64,000 nt of DNA. Origin: JBIYSM02 sp044759095. GTDB lineage: Bacteria > Bacillota > Bacilli > Brevibacillales > Brevibacillaceae. The stretch covers positions 17,185 through 81,184 of the forward strand of contig NZ_JBIYSM020000015.1 in the NCBI RefSeq assembly GCF_044759095.2, read 5' to 3'. Below, piece by piece: positions 46,714-54,370 of this stretch. The translations under genes were made by a program, and so were the position numbers. Positions within the stretch are counted from its first letter, which is position 1; each line of letters opens with the position of its first letter. The notes beneath the pieces were generated by a model, which saw nothing but the letters and a program-made list of their open reading frames with translations, was not told the origin of the DNA and did no database searches.

Positions 46714-46729
46714 TGCATAACATGTGCCA
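46714..46729 (-). promoter_or_regulatory. Sigma-54-like promoter (minus, small ORF)
   Basis: TGGCACATGTTATGCA: a perfect TGGCAC -24 and an ATGCA -12 (one base off TTGCA). Activator sites C and D lie 39 and 71 bases upstream, similar to the spacing at the other minus-strand promoter. Confidence 0.55.
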
Positions 46730-46767
46730 ACTGGGTAAAGAAGAACCTGCATCTTCCTGCCGCCGCA

Positions 46768-46785
46768 TGTATAAAGAACTATACA
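46768..46785. promoter_or_regulatory. Putative activator site C (UAS)
   Basis: TGTATAAAGAACTATACA, a perfect 6-bp-arm palindrome. Read on the minus strand it is TGTATAGTTCTTTATACA, matching sites A and B. It is placed between the two divergent sigma-54 promoters. Confidence 0.5.
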
Positions 46786-46799
46786 GATGAACAAGAAAA

Positions 46800-46817
46800 C
46801 GTCTATATTTTTGTACA
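46800..46817. promoter_or_regulatory. Putative activator site D (UAS)
   Basis: CGTCTATATTTTTGTACA, a weaker relative of sites A-C, 15 bases after site C. Confidence 0.35.
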
Positions 46818-46917
46818 CTGCCAAGGCTTCCCAAGCAAAAGGCCCTGACCGTTTCCTATCTTCCGCCGTCACGACGATGTCGGTAAGCACCACCCCGGTT
46901 GAATTATCGCCGCGCAA

Positions 46918-46933
46918 CGGCACGATACTTGCA
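46918..46933 (+). promoter_or_regulatory. Sigma-54 promoter of the plus-strand hydroxyproline operon
   Basis: CGGCACGATACTTGCA, one base from the TGGCACG-N4-TTGCA consensus, 37 bases before the first gene of the operon. Sites C and D lie 100-150 bases upstream, a normal enhancer distance. Confidence 0.75.
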
Positions 46934-46969
46934 GTTATCTCGCGGGCAAGAAGAAAGGAGGACTTCATC

Positions 46970-47239
46970 ATGGATCCACACCGACTGATCGTCTGCCGAT
47001 GTGAGGAAGTCTCGCTGGACGATTTGGTAAAGACAGCTTCGATGTACCGATGCACGGCACGGGAATTAAAGCTGCGGACCCGGGCGGGAATGGGCTGCTG
47101 CGGGGGCCGCACCTGCCGCTCGCTGGTGGACTTGGTCATCGAACAAGTCACCGGCCAAACACCGACTCATACCGTTCCGCTTGGCTATCAGCCGCCCGTT
47201 CGTCCCATTTCGTTTCACATGCTCGGAGGTCGACTGTAA
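46970..47239 (+). CDS. BFD-like [2Fe-2S] subunit
   Basis: An 89-residue protein with the four Cys of a BFD-like iron-sulfur domain: VCRCEEVS near the N terminus and GMGCCGGRTC about 35 residues later. The C-terminal tail has no recognised domain. Such modules form the small subunit of D-hydroxyproline/octopine-type flavin dehydrogenases. Start ATG 46970 has AAAGGAGG. It is the first gene of the plus-strand operon. Confidence 0.82.
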   Translation: MDPHRLIVCRCEEVSLDDLVKTASMYRCTARELKLRTRAGMGCCGGRTCRSLVDLVIEQVTGQTPTHTVPLGYQPPVRPISFHMLGGRL

Positions 47240-47575
47240 ATGAACGAACGAATTTGGCAGCATCCTGTCCTGGGTGGATTGGGCGAAAGAAAATCGCTTC
47301 TCTTTTCCTTCAATGGAAAGACGTATTCGGCCCTCGAAGGCGAAACGATCGCCGCCGCCCTATTGGCAAGCGGCATCCGCGCGCTGCGGCTGCATGAAGA
47401 AACGGGCACGCCCCGGGGAATCTACTGCAACATCGGCCACTGCTATGAGTGCCGGGTGACCGTAAACGGAAAGCCATCTGTCCGCGCTTGCATGACACCG
47501 GTGGAAGAAGGGATGGATGTTGTGTCGGGCAGTGTCCTGCCCACACCGCTAAAAAAGGGAGGGCATCCGGCATGA
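47240..47575 (+). CDS. 2Fe-2S ferredoxin-like subunit (HcnA/SoxA-N type)
   Basis: A 111-residue protein of the (2Fe-2S)-binding family seen as HcnA or the N-terminal part of sarcosine oxidase alpha. The fold is marked by FSFNGKTYSALEGETIAAAL (about 21-40) and the ligands in GIYCNIGHCYECRVTVNGK (about 60-78) plus Cys in VRACMTP. It starts directly at the stop of the previous gene with GGAGG upstream and overlaps the next by four bases. It is part of the multi-subunit dehydrogenase. Confidence 0.85.
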   Translation: MNERIWQHPVLGGLGERKSLLFSFNGKTYSALEGETIAAALLASGIRALRLHEETGTPRGIYCNIGHCYECRVTVNGKPSVRACMTPVEEGMDVVSGSVLPTPLKKGGHPA

Positions 47576-48780
47576 TCGACGTGCTGATTATCGGTGCCGG
47601 GCCAGCTGGTCTGGCGGCCGCCATCGCCTGTGCCCGCCAAAACCTGACGGTACGTGTGGTGGACGAATTTTACCGCCCGGGCGGACGCTTGCTGGGACAG
47701 CTTCATCAGGAACCGGACGGCACCTGGTGGAACGGACTGAACGAAGCGGCCCGCCTGTCGGTTGAGGCGCAATCTTTGGGCGTTGAGGTTCGCTGCGGTG
47801 TCTCCGTGTACAACGTCACCCGGACCGAAGCCGGTTGGTGTGTCTCGACGACAGAAGGCGATATGGAGGCTCCTCTGCTTCTGATTGCAACCGGCGCATC
47901 GGAGAAACCCGTCCCCGTACCGGGCTGGACCTTGCCGGGAGTCATGTCCATCGGTGCGGCCCAGGTGATGACCAACGTGCAGCGAGTCCGGGCAGGCGAA
48001 CGCGGCGTGGTTATTGGCGTGAACATCCTCTCGCTGGCCATCGCCCGTGAGCTGCAGTTGGCCGGAATTCATGTCGATCGAATGGTACTGCCCGCCGTCT
48101 CCCCCGTCACAGGCGACGCAGGCGATCCGGCGGCAGTCATGAGCTCTCTCCTTCGCTTTGCCCACCTGGCGCCCTCTCCATTGATCCGGCTGGGCAGCCG
48201 CTTGATGAAATCGGCCTGGATGCAGCGACTGGGCGTCACCCTCTATCCATCTCGCGGCTTCGCCATGTGGGACATTCCGATCCAGCTGCGAACCGCGGCT
48301 CTGGAAATCGTGGGAACGGATCAGGCGGAAGGGGTCCGCATTGCACGGATTACCCCGGACGGCGAGTTGGTTGCTGGCACCGAACAGGTCATCCCCGCCG
48401 ATTTTGTCTGCATCGCTGGCGGCTTGAGCCCGCTTGTTGAACTGGCGGCGGTGGCCGGTTGTCCGCTTGTCTATGTGCCTTCCCTGGGCGGACATGTTCC
48501 GCTTCACAACGAGCGGATGCAAACACCGCTATCGGGTCTGTATGTGGCTGGCAACATCACCGGAATCGAATGCGCCAAAGTGGCGATGGCACAAGGCACT
48601 GTTGCCGGTCTGTCCATGGCGCTTGCACGGGGAGCCTTGTCGGATGAAGGGATGCTGGCGCAAGCCATCAGCCGCGTGAAGCGTTTGCGGCTGCAGGCGA
48701 CGATCCTGTTTCATCCTGACATCGCGGAGGGCCGGGCTGCTGTTGCCCGGATGGCAGCATCGGCAGGGGGGATGTCATGA
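47572..48780 (+). CDS. FAD/NAD(P)-binding oxidoreductase subunit (HcnB-like)
   Basis: A 402-residue pyridine-nucleotide-disulfide-type flavoprotein. It has the N-terminal FAD motif IIGAGPAGLAAAIACARQN (about 6-24), ATGASEKPVPVPGWTLPGV in the middle and the C-terminal GLYVAGNITGIE flavin site. With the two Fe-S subunits and the DAO-type protein of the other operon it would form a hetero-oligomeric D-hydroxyproline dehydrogenase. Start ATG 47572 gives an ATGA overlap with the preceding gene. Confidence 0.85.
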   Translation: MIDVLIIGAGPAGLAAAIACARQNLTVRVVDEFYRPGGRLLGQLHQEPDGTWWNGLNEAARLSVEAQSLGVEVRCGVSVYNVTRTEAGWCVSTTEGDMEAPLLLIATGASEKPVPVPGWTLPGVMSIGAAQVMTNVQRVRAGERGVVIGVNILSLAIARELQLAGIHVDRMVLPAVSPVTGDAGDPAAVMSSLLRFAHLAPSPLIRLGSRLMKSAWMQRLGVTLYPSRGFAMWDIPIQLRTAALEIVGTDQAEGVRIARITPDGELVAGTEQVIPADFVCIAGGLSPLVELAAVAGCPLVYVPSLGGHVPLHNERMQTPLSGLYVAGNITGIECAKVAMAQGTVAGLSMALARGALSDEGMLAQAISRVKRLRLQATILFHPDIAEGRAAVARMAASAGGMS

Positions 48781-49196
48781 AACATTGGGCATTTCCGAAA
48801 CGAGTGGTTGTCCCGGGACAAGGATCGGGTCCCGTATTGGCAACCACCGTACCATTAAGTTTTTGGGGCGGTCTCGATCCCCGCACAGGCACGATTGTCG
48901 ATCGTCACCACCCGCTAAGCGGCCAAAGTGTTGCCGGTCGCGTTTTCGTCATGCCTTATGGCCGCGGGTCCAGCACTGCAAGCGGGGTCTTGCTGGAAGC
49001 GATCATGACCAAACATGCTCCGAGCGCCATTTTACTCTCGGAAGTGGACGAAATACTTGCACTGGGGGCAATCGTGGCCGACGAAATATTTTCAAAGCGT
49101 CTACCGGTGATTGTGCTCGATCCGGACAGCTTTCAGAGGGCTCTTCAAGCGAACTATGCCTGTATAGAAGAAGACGGAACCGTGATCTTGCAGTAA
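48777..49196 (+). CDS. AcnX small (swivel) subunit, cis-3-hydroxyproline dehydratase
   Basis: A 139-residue DUF126/aconitase-X swivel-domain protein. Typical segments are SFWGGLDPRTGTIVDRHHPL (about 28-47) and PYGRGSSTASGVLLEAI (about 60-76). It partners with the large subunit to dehydrate cis-3-hydroxy-L-proline to pyrroline-2-carboxylate, a reaction known for this family in bacteria. It overlaps the previous gene by four bases. Confidence 0.87.
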   Translation: MKHWAFPKRVVVPGQGSGPVLATTVPLSFWGGLDPRTGTIVDRHHPLSGQSVAGRVFVMPYGRGSSTASGVLLEAIMTKHAPSAILLSEVDEILALGAIVADEIFSKRLPVIVLDPDSFQRALQANYACIEEDGTVILQ

Positions 49197-49227
49197 TGTC
49201 TGTTCCCGTCTGAGTGGGGGTGTGAAC

Positions 49228-50499
49228 ATGAGCAATGTAGAGTTGTCCGAGCGCGACAAGCGCATCCTGGAAGGCGGTGAGGGAAAAGCACGACAGACGG
49301 CCATGCGCATCCTGCTGCGGATGGCCGAGCTGCAGGGAGCCCCAAGGTTGATCGACATAAAACAAGCGCATATTGACGGCTGCATTTATACAGGCGAAGC
49401 AAGCCTCACATTTGCGGAAGCCCTGGCTGAACAAGGCGGTCGTGTGGCCGTTCCGACAACGATGAATGCGATTTCGATTGACCGCAGGAGGTGGCGGGAG
49501 CAAGGAGTTGATCCCCAGTTTGCATCGATGGCAGATCGTCTTGCGTCAGCTTACGAACGCATGGGTGCCAAGCCAACCTTCACTTGCGCTCCCTATCAGC
49601 TGCCTGACCCGCCCGTTTTCGGCGAACATATCGCCTGGGCCGAATCCAATGCGATTGTGTATGCCAACAGCGTGATTGGTGCCCGCACAAACCGGTATGG
49701 GGATCTCATGGATATTTGTGCAGCGCTGACGGGAAGGGTTCCATTAGCCGGCTATCATCTGGACAAGGCACGATTGGGTACGGTACTGATTGAGTTGCCT
49801 GATCTTGGTCCGCTTGATTCCACGTTTTATCCAGTCCTTGGTTATCTGGTTGGCAATCGCATAGGAAATGGCGTTCCGGTCATTCACGGACTTTCGGATA
49901 AGCCCGGAGCGGATGATTTAAAAGCCTTCGGTGCAGCACTCGCGACCGGCGGAGCCGTCGCCATGTTCCATATCATCGGAGTAACGCCTGAGGCATCTAC
50001 CATGGAAGAGGCATTCGGCTGCAATGCTCCACCTGATCGCTGGCACATCATCCGGGATGAACTGGCCGCCGCTTGGAAAAACCTGTCTACTGCGCATGAA
50101 CAAACGCTTGATCTTGTCTTGATGGGCAGTCCTCATTTCTCGTTGGCCGAATGTTTTCAATTGGCTGAGCTGACCGAGGGAAAACGGTGTCATCCCCAGG
50201 TCGGATTTCTCATTACCACAAGTCAATTTGTTTATGAAGCCGCAAAAAACGCAGGGATATTGTCCACGCTTGAAAACTTTGGGGCACGTTTTGTAACGGA
50301 CAGCTGCCTGTGCATGATATCACCGATCGTCCCCGATCAATCACGAACGATTATGACCAATTCGGGGAAATTTGCTCACTATGGACCCGGAATGCTGGAC
50401 CGGGGTGTCTACTTTGGCAGCATGGCTGATTGTGTACGCTCAGCGGTAGAAGGAAAACCCGTCATTACCTTGCCAACATGGCTTGCAAACAGAAAATAA
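49228..50499 (+). CDS. AcnX large subunit, cis-3-hydroxyproline dehydratase
   Basis: A 423-residue DUF521/aconitase-X catalytic subunit. It starts with the family sequence LSERDKRILEGGEGKARQTA and shows PTTMNAISIDRRRW, ESNAIVYANSVIGARTNRYG (about 143-162) and Cys-bearing FVTDSCLCMISP (about 355). Start ATG 49228 has GGGGGTG; a GTG two codons upstream is less likely. The pair lets the cell use cis-3-hydroxyproline in addition to the 4-hydroxy isomers. Confidence 0.88.
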   Translation: MSNVELSERDKRILEGGEGKARQTAMRILLRMAELQGAPRLIDIKQAHIDGCIYTGEASLTFAEALAEQGGRVAVPTTMNAISIDRRRWREQGVDPQFASMADRLASAYERMGAKPTFTCAPYQLPDPPVFGEHIAWAESNAIVYANSVIGARTNRYGDLMDICAALTGRVPLAGYHLDKARLGTVLIELPDLGPLDSTFYPVLGYLVGNRIGNGVPVIHGLSDKPGADDLKAFGAALATGGAVAMFHIIGVTPEASTMEEAFGCNAPPDRWHIIRDELAAAWKNLSTAHEQTLDLVLMGSPHFSLAECFQLAELTEGKRCHPQVGFLITTSQFVYEAAKNAGILSTLENFGARFVTDSCLCMISPIVPDQSRTIMTNSGKFAHYGPGMLDRGVYFGSMADCVRSAVEGKPVITLPTWLANRK

Positions 50500-50530
50500 C
50501 CACTATTTTCCACGAGGGGGCTTTGTACGT

Positions 50531-51706
50531 ATGAGGAAAAAACTCGGAAAAATCAGTTTCTTGCTTTCCATATCTTTGCTGGGTTCTCTGGTGGCAGGCT
50601 GTGGCTCCGGTTCATCTGCCGGCGGATCCAACGTGATCAAGATCGCTACGCAAAGTCCTTTGTCCGGTCCGGAATCACTCGAAGGAGAAGCCATCAAGCT
50701 TGGTGCTCAATTGGCTGTTCAGGATCGCGCCGAGGATTTCAAAAAGCTCGGCTTTGACATTTCCCTGTTCCCGCAGGACGACCAGGCTGACCCCAAAATC
50801 GGCGTATCCAACGCGGAAATGCTGATTTCCAATCAAGATGTATTAGCCGTAGTCGGCCACTATAATACCGGTGTGGCTATTCCCTCTTCGGTCAAATACG
50901 AAGAAGGAAAACTTGCCATGGTCTCCCCTGCAAACACGGGCGTACAGCTGACGGAGGATGGCAAGAAAACCGTGAATCGACTGGTCGCACGCAACGACCA
51001 GATCGCTCCCGCTGCAGCCAAATACGCGAAGGAAAAAATGGGCGTTGCCTCCGTTTACATTGTCCATGACAAAACTGCCTATGGACAAGGGTTGGCCGAC
51101 GAAGTGAGCAAAGCGTTTGCAGGCCTCGGCGTAACCGAACTGGGTCTGGAAGGGGTCACGAGAGGCGAAAAAGATTACAGCGCGGTTGTCAACCAGATTA
51201 TGGCGAAAAAACCTGACCTCGTTTTCTTCGGCGGCAACTACCCGGAAGGCGGGATTATTGCCAAGCAATTAAAAGAAAAAGGATACTCCGGCAAATTCAT
51301 GGGCGGCGAGGGGATGGAGTCAGCGGACATCTACAAAATCGCAGGCGACGCTGCGGAAGGAATCGTTTACGCCACAGTGGTAAGCGACATCCGCTCCAAG
51401 GAAGAGGGCAAAAAGTGGATGGAGAGATATCGTGCCGCCTTTAACAAAGAACCCGGCGCCTTCTCCCCGTTCGCCTATGATGCTGCACTAGTTGTGTTGA
51501 ATGGAATTGAAAAAGCGATCAAGGAAAACGGAAACAAAAAACCCACTCGCGAGCAAGTGATGAACGCCATTCGCGCAACAACTGACTTCAACGGCCTCTT
51601 TGTGAAGGTTTCCTTTGACGAAAAGGGCGATAACAAATACTCAAATGTATACATCTATCAACACAAGAAGGACAAGGCAGAATTTATCGGCGAGGCAACG
51701 AAATAA
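50531..51706 (+). CDS. Amino-acid-binding ABC lipoprotein (LivK/Peripla_BP_6)
   Basis: A 391-residue branched-chain-type binding protein. It has a lipoprotein signal (MRKKLGKISFLLSISLLGSL then VAGC) and a mature domain with KIATQSPLSGPESLEGEAIK, VAVVGHYNTGVAIPSS-type and HDKTAYGQGLADEV segments. Start ATG 50531 has GAGGGGG and lies 31 bases after the AcnX gene. No permease or ATPase genes follow; a terminator does. It may deliver hydroxyproline to a permease encoded elsewhere. Confidence 0.88.
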   Translation: MRKKLGKISFLLSISLLGSLVAGCGSGSSAGGSNVIKIATQSPLSGPESLEGEAIKLGAQLAVQDRAEDFKKLGFDISLFPQDDQADPKIGVSNAEMLISNQDVLAVVGHYNTGVAIPSSVKYEEGKLAMVSPANTGVQLTEDGKKTVNRLVARNDQIAPAAAKYAKEKMGVASVYIVHDKTAYGQGLADEVSKAFAGLGVTELGLEGVTRGEKDYSAVVNQIMAKKPDLVFFGGNYPEGGIIAKQLKEKGYSGKFMGGEGMESADIYKIAGDAAEGIVYATVVSDIRSKEEGKKWMERYRAAFNKEPGAFSPFAYDAALVVLNGIEKAIKENGNKKPTREQVMNAIRATTDFNGLFVKVSFDEKGDNKYSNVYIYQHKKDKAEFIGEATK

Positions 51707-51721
51707 CGATCTTTTGATCCA

Positions 51722-51760
51722 ACATCGCCGGGGGGTCATTTTTGCCCCGGCGATTTTTCT
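51722..51760 (+). terminator. Terminator of the plus-strand hydroxyproline operon
   Basis: ATCGCCGGGG pairs with CCCCGGCGAT and is followed by TTTTCTTTT. It marks the boundary between the catabolic locus and the AT-rich island. Confidence 0.9.
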
Positions 51761-52190
51761 TTTGCCAAGCGATCCCATAATACCCAATGCCAAGTAAAGC
51801 CACACCAGCCATCCAGACCCAATAGCGAATCAAAGCATCTTTATAAGTAAATCTGGTTTCATCACTATCATAACCATTCGCTCAATAATTGATGGAATTG
51901 AATAAAATTGACGAGCAAACAGGTGTTTTTTAACATTTTTATTGTTAATTAACACCTAATGCAATTTTTATAAGTAACCAAATGCTTATACCAGGAATCA
52001 AAAACAACATAGGTAAAAAAACAAGACCAATTAGCACTCCATGACATGCTCTAAGGTTTAGGGGTAAAGTTTCTACACAAAAAGGAAATTGGAATAAATA
52101 TTTAACTCAACTTTCGCACCTTGAAAATCTGTGCTAAGCCTTGATGGGGCTAGGATTTCCTCTCGAAAAGTCTCGTTCTTGACAGAAAAA
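51761..52190. other. AT-rich junction region with gene debris
   Basis: No intact gene is seen. On the minus strand 51760-51884 reads as a membrane-tail-like stretch (SDETRFTYKDALIRYWVW, then MAGVALLGIGYYGIAW) with a TGA just upstream and no start, probably the remnant of a lost gene. An inverted repeat AGGTGTT...AACACCT spans about 51919-51957. The base composition drops sharply relative to the flanking operon. Confidence 0.35.
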
Positions 52191-52250
52191 CACCTTTCTC
52201 GTTTGGTAAAATGGAAGTTGCTAAAGCTTACCATCCCAAACAGAAAGGTG
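52191..52250. repeat. Long imperfect hairpin at the broken IS junction
   Basis: CACCTTTCTCGTTTGGTAAA and its near-complement (ending CCCAAACAGAAAGGTG) form a stem of about 20 bp. It lies where similarity to IS21 transposase stops (about 52262) and probably belongs to the end of another insertion element. On the minus strand it is followed by five T residues. Confidence 0.5.
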
Positions 52251-52261
52251 CGTAACCCTAT

Positions 52262-52835
52262 GGTAAAATCAATATAGGTGGTACGAGAGTACCCCAATAC
52301 CATGACAAATACCGGCACTTTTCGGACCGTACCGTCCAGATCTACATAATCACACAGTCCCCAGTCAACCTGGGCGTATTCACCAAGTTTCGTCTCGTAA
52401 CGAAGAACAGCGGGAACTTGTTTGGGAGGACGGAAGTCCTTCACATAGTCTTTCAGGATGGTACGCCCTCCGGTGTATCCCTCTTCTCGTATAAGCTCGA
52501 ATAAAACCTCGCAGTTATAGATACCTTCTTGAAGCCGTTCCTGCAGGAACGGTTTGAATGGATCAAGCTTGGAACCACGAGATTTCCGTGTTTCCTTTTC
52601 GAGGCTGAATTCCCCCCGCCGACGAACAGTATTTCGAGAATGCCCGGTTTGACGAGCGATTTCACGAATGCTCTTGCCTTCTGCCCTCATGGTATGTAAC
52701 GATATCACTATCCCACTCCTTAGCTGTCTCCCTCCGATCATTAACTTGGCCGTTAATACCGAAGGGGATATATTCGCTAAGGGTGGGTCATTTTCTTTCC
52801 GGCGAACCTGGGTCAATTATATCCCGGCGGTGACA
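52262..52835 (-). mobile_element. IS21-family element fragment (5' part of istA)
   Basis: The minus-strand frame from GTG 52708 encodes the N-terminal half of an IstA transposase. It shows the HTH KSIREIARQTGHSRNTVRRR, then KLDPFKPFLQERLQEGI, RYETKLGEYAQVDWG with the first catalytic Asp, and VPVFVMVLGYSRTTYIDF. Similarity ends near 52262; the second and third catalytic residues and istB are missing. The outer end begins TGTCACCGCCGGGATATAAT at 52835 and shows repeated TGACCCA/TTGACCC blocks typical of IS21 ends. It is inserted in the tnsA gene and is itself truncated. Confidence 0.8.
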
Positions 52836-52891
52836 TCTTTCTCATAACGAGCGATTTTATCTTCCGTCCAGCCGTTGCTTCGTTTAGCCAT
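52836..52891 (-). pseudogene. tnsA: tnsA 5' fragment (Tn7-like transposon endonuclease)
   Basis: From ATG 52891 the minus strand reads MAKRSNGWTEDKIARYEKD and is then cut by the IS21 end. TnsA of Tn7 starts MAK, then SFSEVQIARRIKEGRGQG, so spacing and residues (MAK, xxE, KIAR, K) match, and firmicute relatives share WTEDKI. Only 19 residues remain. A GAAGAAGAGA site precedes the start, and a terminator hairpin plus a TnsB-like site lie upstream, as in the Tn7 right end. Given the attTn7 location the identification is strong despite the short match. Confidence 0.65.
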
Positions 52892-52915
52892 CCCAATATC
52901 TCTTCTTCAAATAAT

Positions 52916-52989
52916 GAAAAAACGTGCAACTTAGAGTATTTGGTAATAGTTTACTCCAAAGTGCACGCTTATTAAACGACTTTTTTATT
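52916..52989 (-). mobile_element. Second Tn7 right-end-like module upstream of tnsA
   Basis: On the minus strand a TnsB-type site AATAAAAAAGTCGTTTAATA (52970-52989) is followed by a stem (CGTGCACTT...AAGTTGCACG, 52923-52967) and six T residues, then the tnsA start. This is the order seen in the Tn7 right end (TnsB sites, hairpin, tnsA). The outer TGT end is not recognised. Confidence 0.5.
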
Positions 52990-53073
52990 TGTGGTCTACC
53001 ATTTGATATTGCCAAAAGTGAAAAAACAGCAGCATTCGAAAAAAAATGGATGGTTCATCAAATGAAAAAAACG

Positions 53074-53112
53074 GTAGATCAGGACTCGAATATAAAGTCC
53101 TAGACTACCGAT
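53074..53112 (-). terminator. Terminator of the HEPN gene
   Basis: CGGTAG and GGACT arms pair with AGTCC and CTACCG, interrupted by a 4-base internal loop, and are followed by seven T residues on the minus strand. It lies about 75 bases after the stop. Confidence 0.8.
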
Positions 53113-53187
53113 GACTGTTCCACTAACAAACTCATTAGTTTAATAAAATAAAGATAATTCTAGTTTATGTAAACAGATTGAATTCCT

Positions 53188-54249
53188 CTAATCACTGACC
53201 CTATTCGTGTCAGAATCTACCGCCGAATTATAAAATTGTAGATCCTTTGGTATCATCCCTTGTTGTTTCAATTTCTCCAAAATGGGTTGTGGATCAATTG
53301 ATCCTTTGATATTTTTTGGGAAAATACTAAGGTCAACCTTATGGTTTGAATTCATAAGCCCGGCATCCAGAAGTAAATCGGCTATATAGTTTCTCGCATT
53401 AACATAAGCATCAAACGCATCATAAGCTTCATTTCCTGAGATGTGCACCCTTCCACTATGAACAATCTCATTTCTAACCTTATATAGCTTTTCATACCAA
53501 ACAGATATTGGTCCAGTAGTTTCGTTGAACTTTAAATTTGCCTCCAACATTCTCCCGATATGATCTTCCACTACGTTTCTGAACGGAATGGATTGAGCCC
53601 TATAAATTTCTTCCTCACTTGCATTTTTGTGAAGGAGAAGTAACTTGTGAGTGTTGCGGATAAAAATCTCGAAAGAGGTTTGCAGGTCAATAATTGCTTC
53701 AATCATTTGCTCTCTATGGAGGTGACTCTTAGCAGTTGCAAAAAATTTCTCAAAAAGAAACACCTCAGGGTAAGCATCCCACATTTGCAGTGAACTACCA
53801 ACCTTTGAAAGATCTTCAAGAGATAGCTGCGATGAAGGGGTAATGACATCATGAGGACGAGAAAGATACTCAAAAGCTTCTTCATCATTGATAACTATTG
53901 AGAACGTGACAGGTAGATCCGCAATAGTAATGTTACGAACATGGCTAAGACCATGATTGATCCGTAATGCGTCAAAAAAAAGGTTCAAGAAATCAATGCT
54001 GTCTACAACAGTTAATCTCAGAAGCTCATCCTTTTGAAGCCCTTTCGTTATGGATTCGTGAGGCATGTAGTCAATTTTTACAACCGTGCAATCAATCTCA
54101 TCCAATAAATATTTATGATCAATTACAGATCCTCTTTTATAGGATTGGTACGTCAACATGAATTCTGCATTTGGATATGCATGAATCGACTTAATACCAT
54201 CTTTGATGGGTAATTTAAAAGGTAAATACATATCAAAACTGACTTTCAT
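53188..54249 (-). CDS. HEPN-domain protein of unknown function
   Basis: A 353-residue soluble protein with no signal or membrane span. The C-terminal half (about 165-310) is helical and carries an Rx4H motif, KVRNEIVHSGR (Arg 259, His 264), the hallmark of HEPN nucleases and of ApeA-like HEPN proteins. The N-terminal half (about 1-150) is a mixed alpha/beta region I do not recognise. HEPN proteins often act as RNases in toxin-antitoxin, abortive infection and CRISPR-linked systems; that role is inferred. It follows the Ntn-hydrolase gene by 121 bases in the same direction, in the cargo zone of a Tn7-like remnant. Start ATG 54249 has GAGGTGA. Confidence 0.65.
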   Translation of the reverse strand: MKVSFDMYLPFKLPIKDGIKSIHAYPNAEFMLTYQSYKRGSVIDHKYLLDEIDCTVVKIDYMPHESITKGLQKDELLRLTVVDSIDFLNLFFDALRINHGLSHVRNITIADLPVTFSIVINDEEAFEYLSRPHDVITPSSQLSLEDLSKVGSSLQMWDAYPEVFLFEKFFATAKSHLHREQMIEAIIDLQTSFEIFIRNTHKLLLLHKNASEEEIYRAQSIPFRNVVEDHIGRMLEANLKFNETTGPISVWYEKLYKVRNEIVHSGRVHISGNEAYDAFDAYVNARNYIADLLLDAGLMNSNHKVDLSIFPKNIKGSIDPQPILEKLKQQGMIPKDLQFYNSAVDSDTNRVSD

Positions 54250-54370
54250 CAATTCACCTCAAACTTTTATTTTTCTTTATCTAACTCAGACCAATATGTA
54301 CAAATCTTGTAACTATCCTACACGTTTAGCCAATATTAATAGACTTTAAACGAAAAAGGCTGCCAAGTGT

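Noticed and set aside
51919..51957. Inverted repeat AGGTGTT...AACACCT as a possible left end of the Tn7-like element
   Set aside because: No terminal TGT, no 20-bp-spaced TnsB-like sites and no AGCTT duplicate nearby; kept only as an unexplained dyad.
53114..53160. AATAAAATAAAGATAATTC on the plus strand as a left-end TnsB site
   Set aside because: It resembles the middle right-end repeat, but only one copy is seen and the surrounding sequence is generally AT-rich, so it cannot be told from chance.
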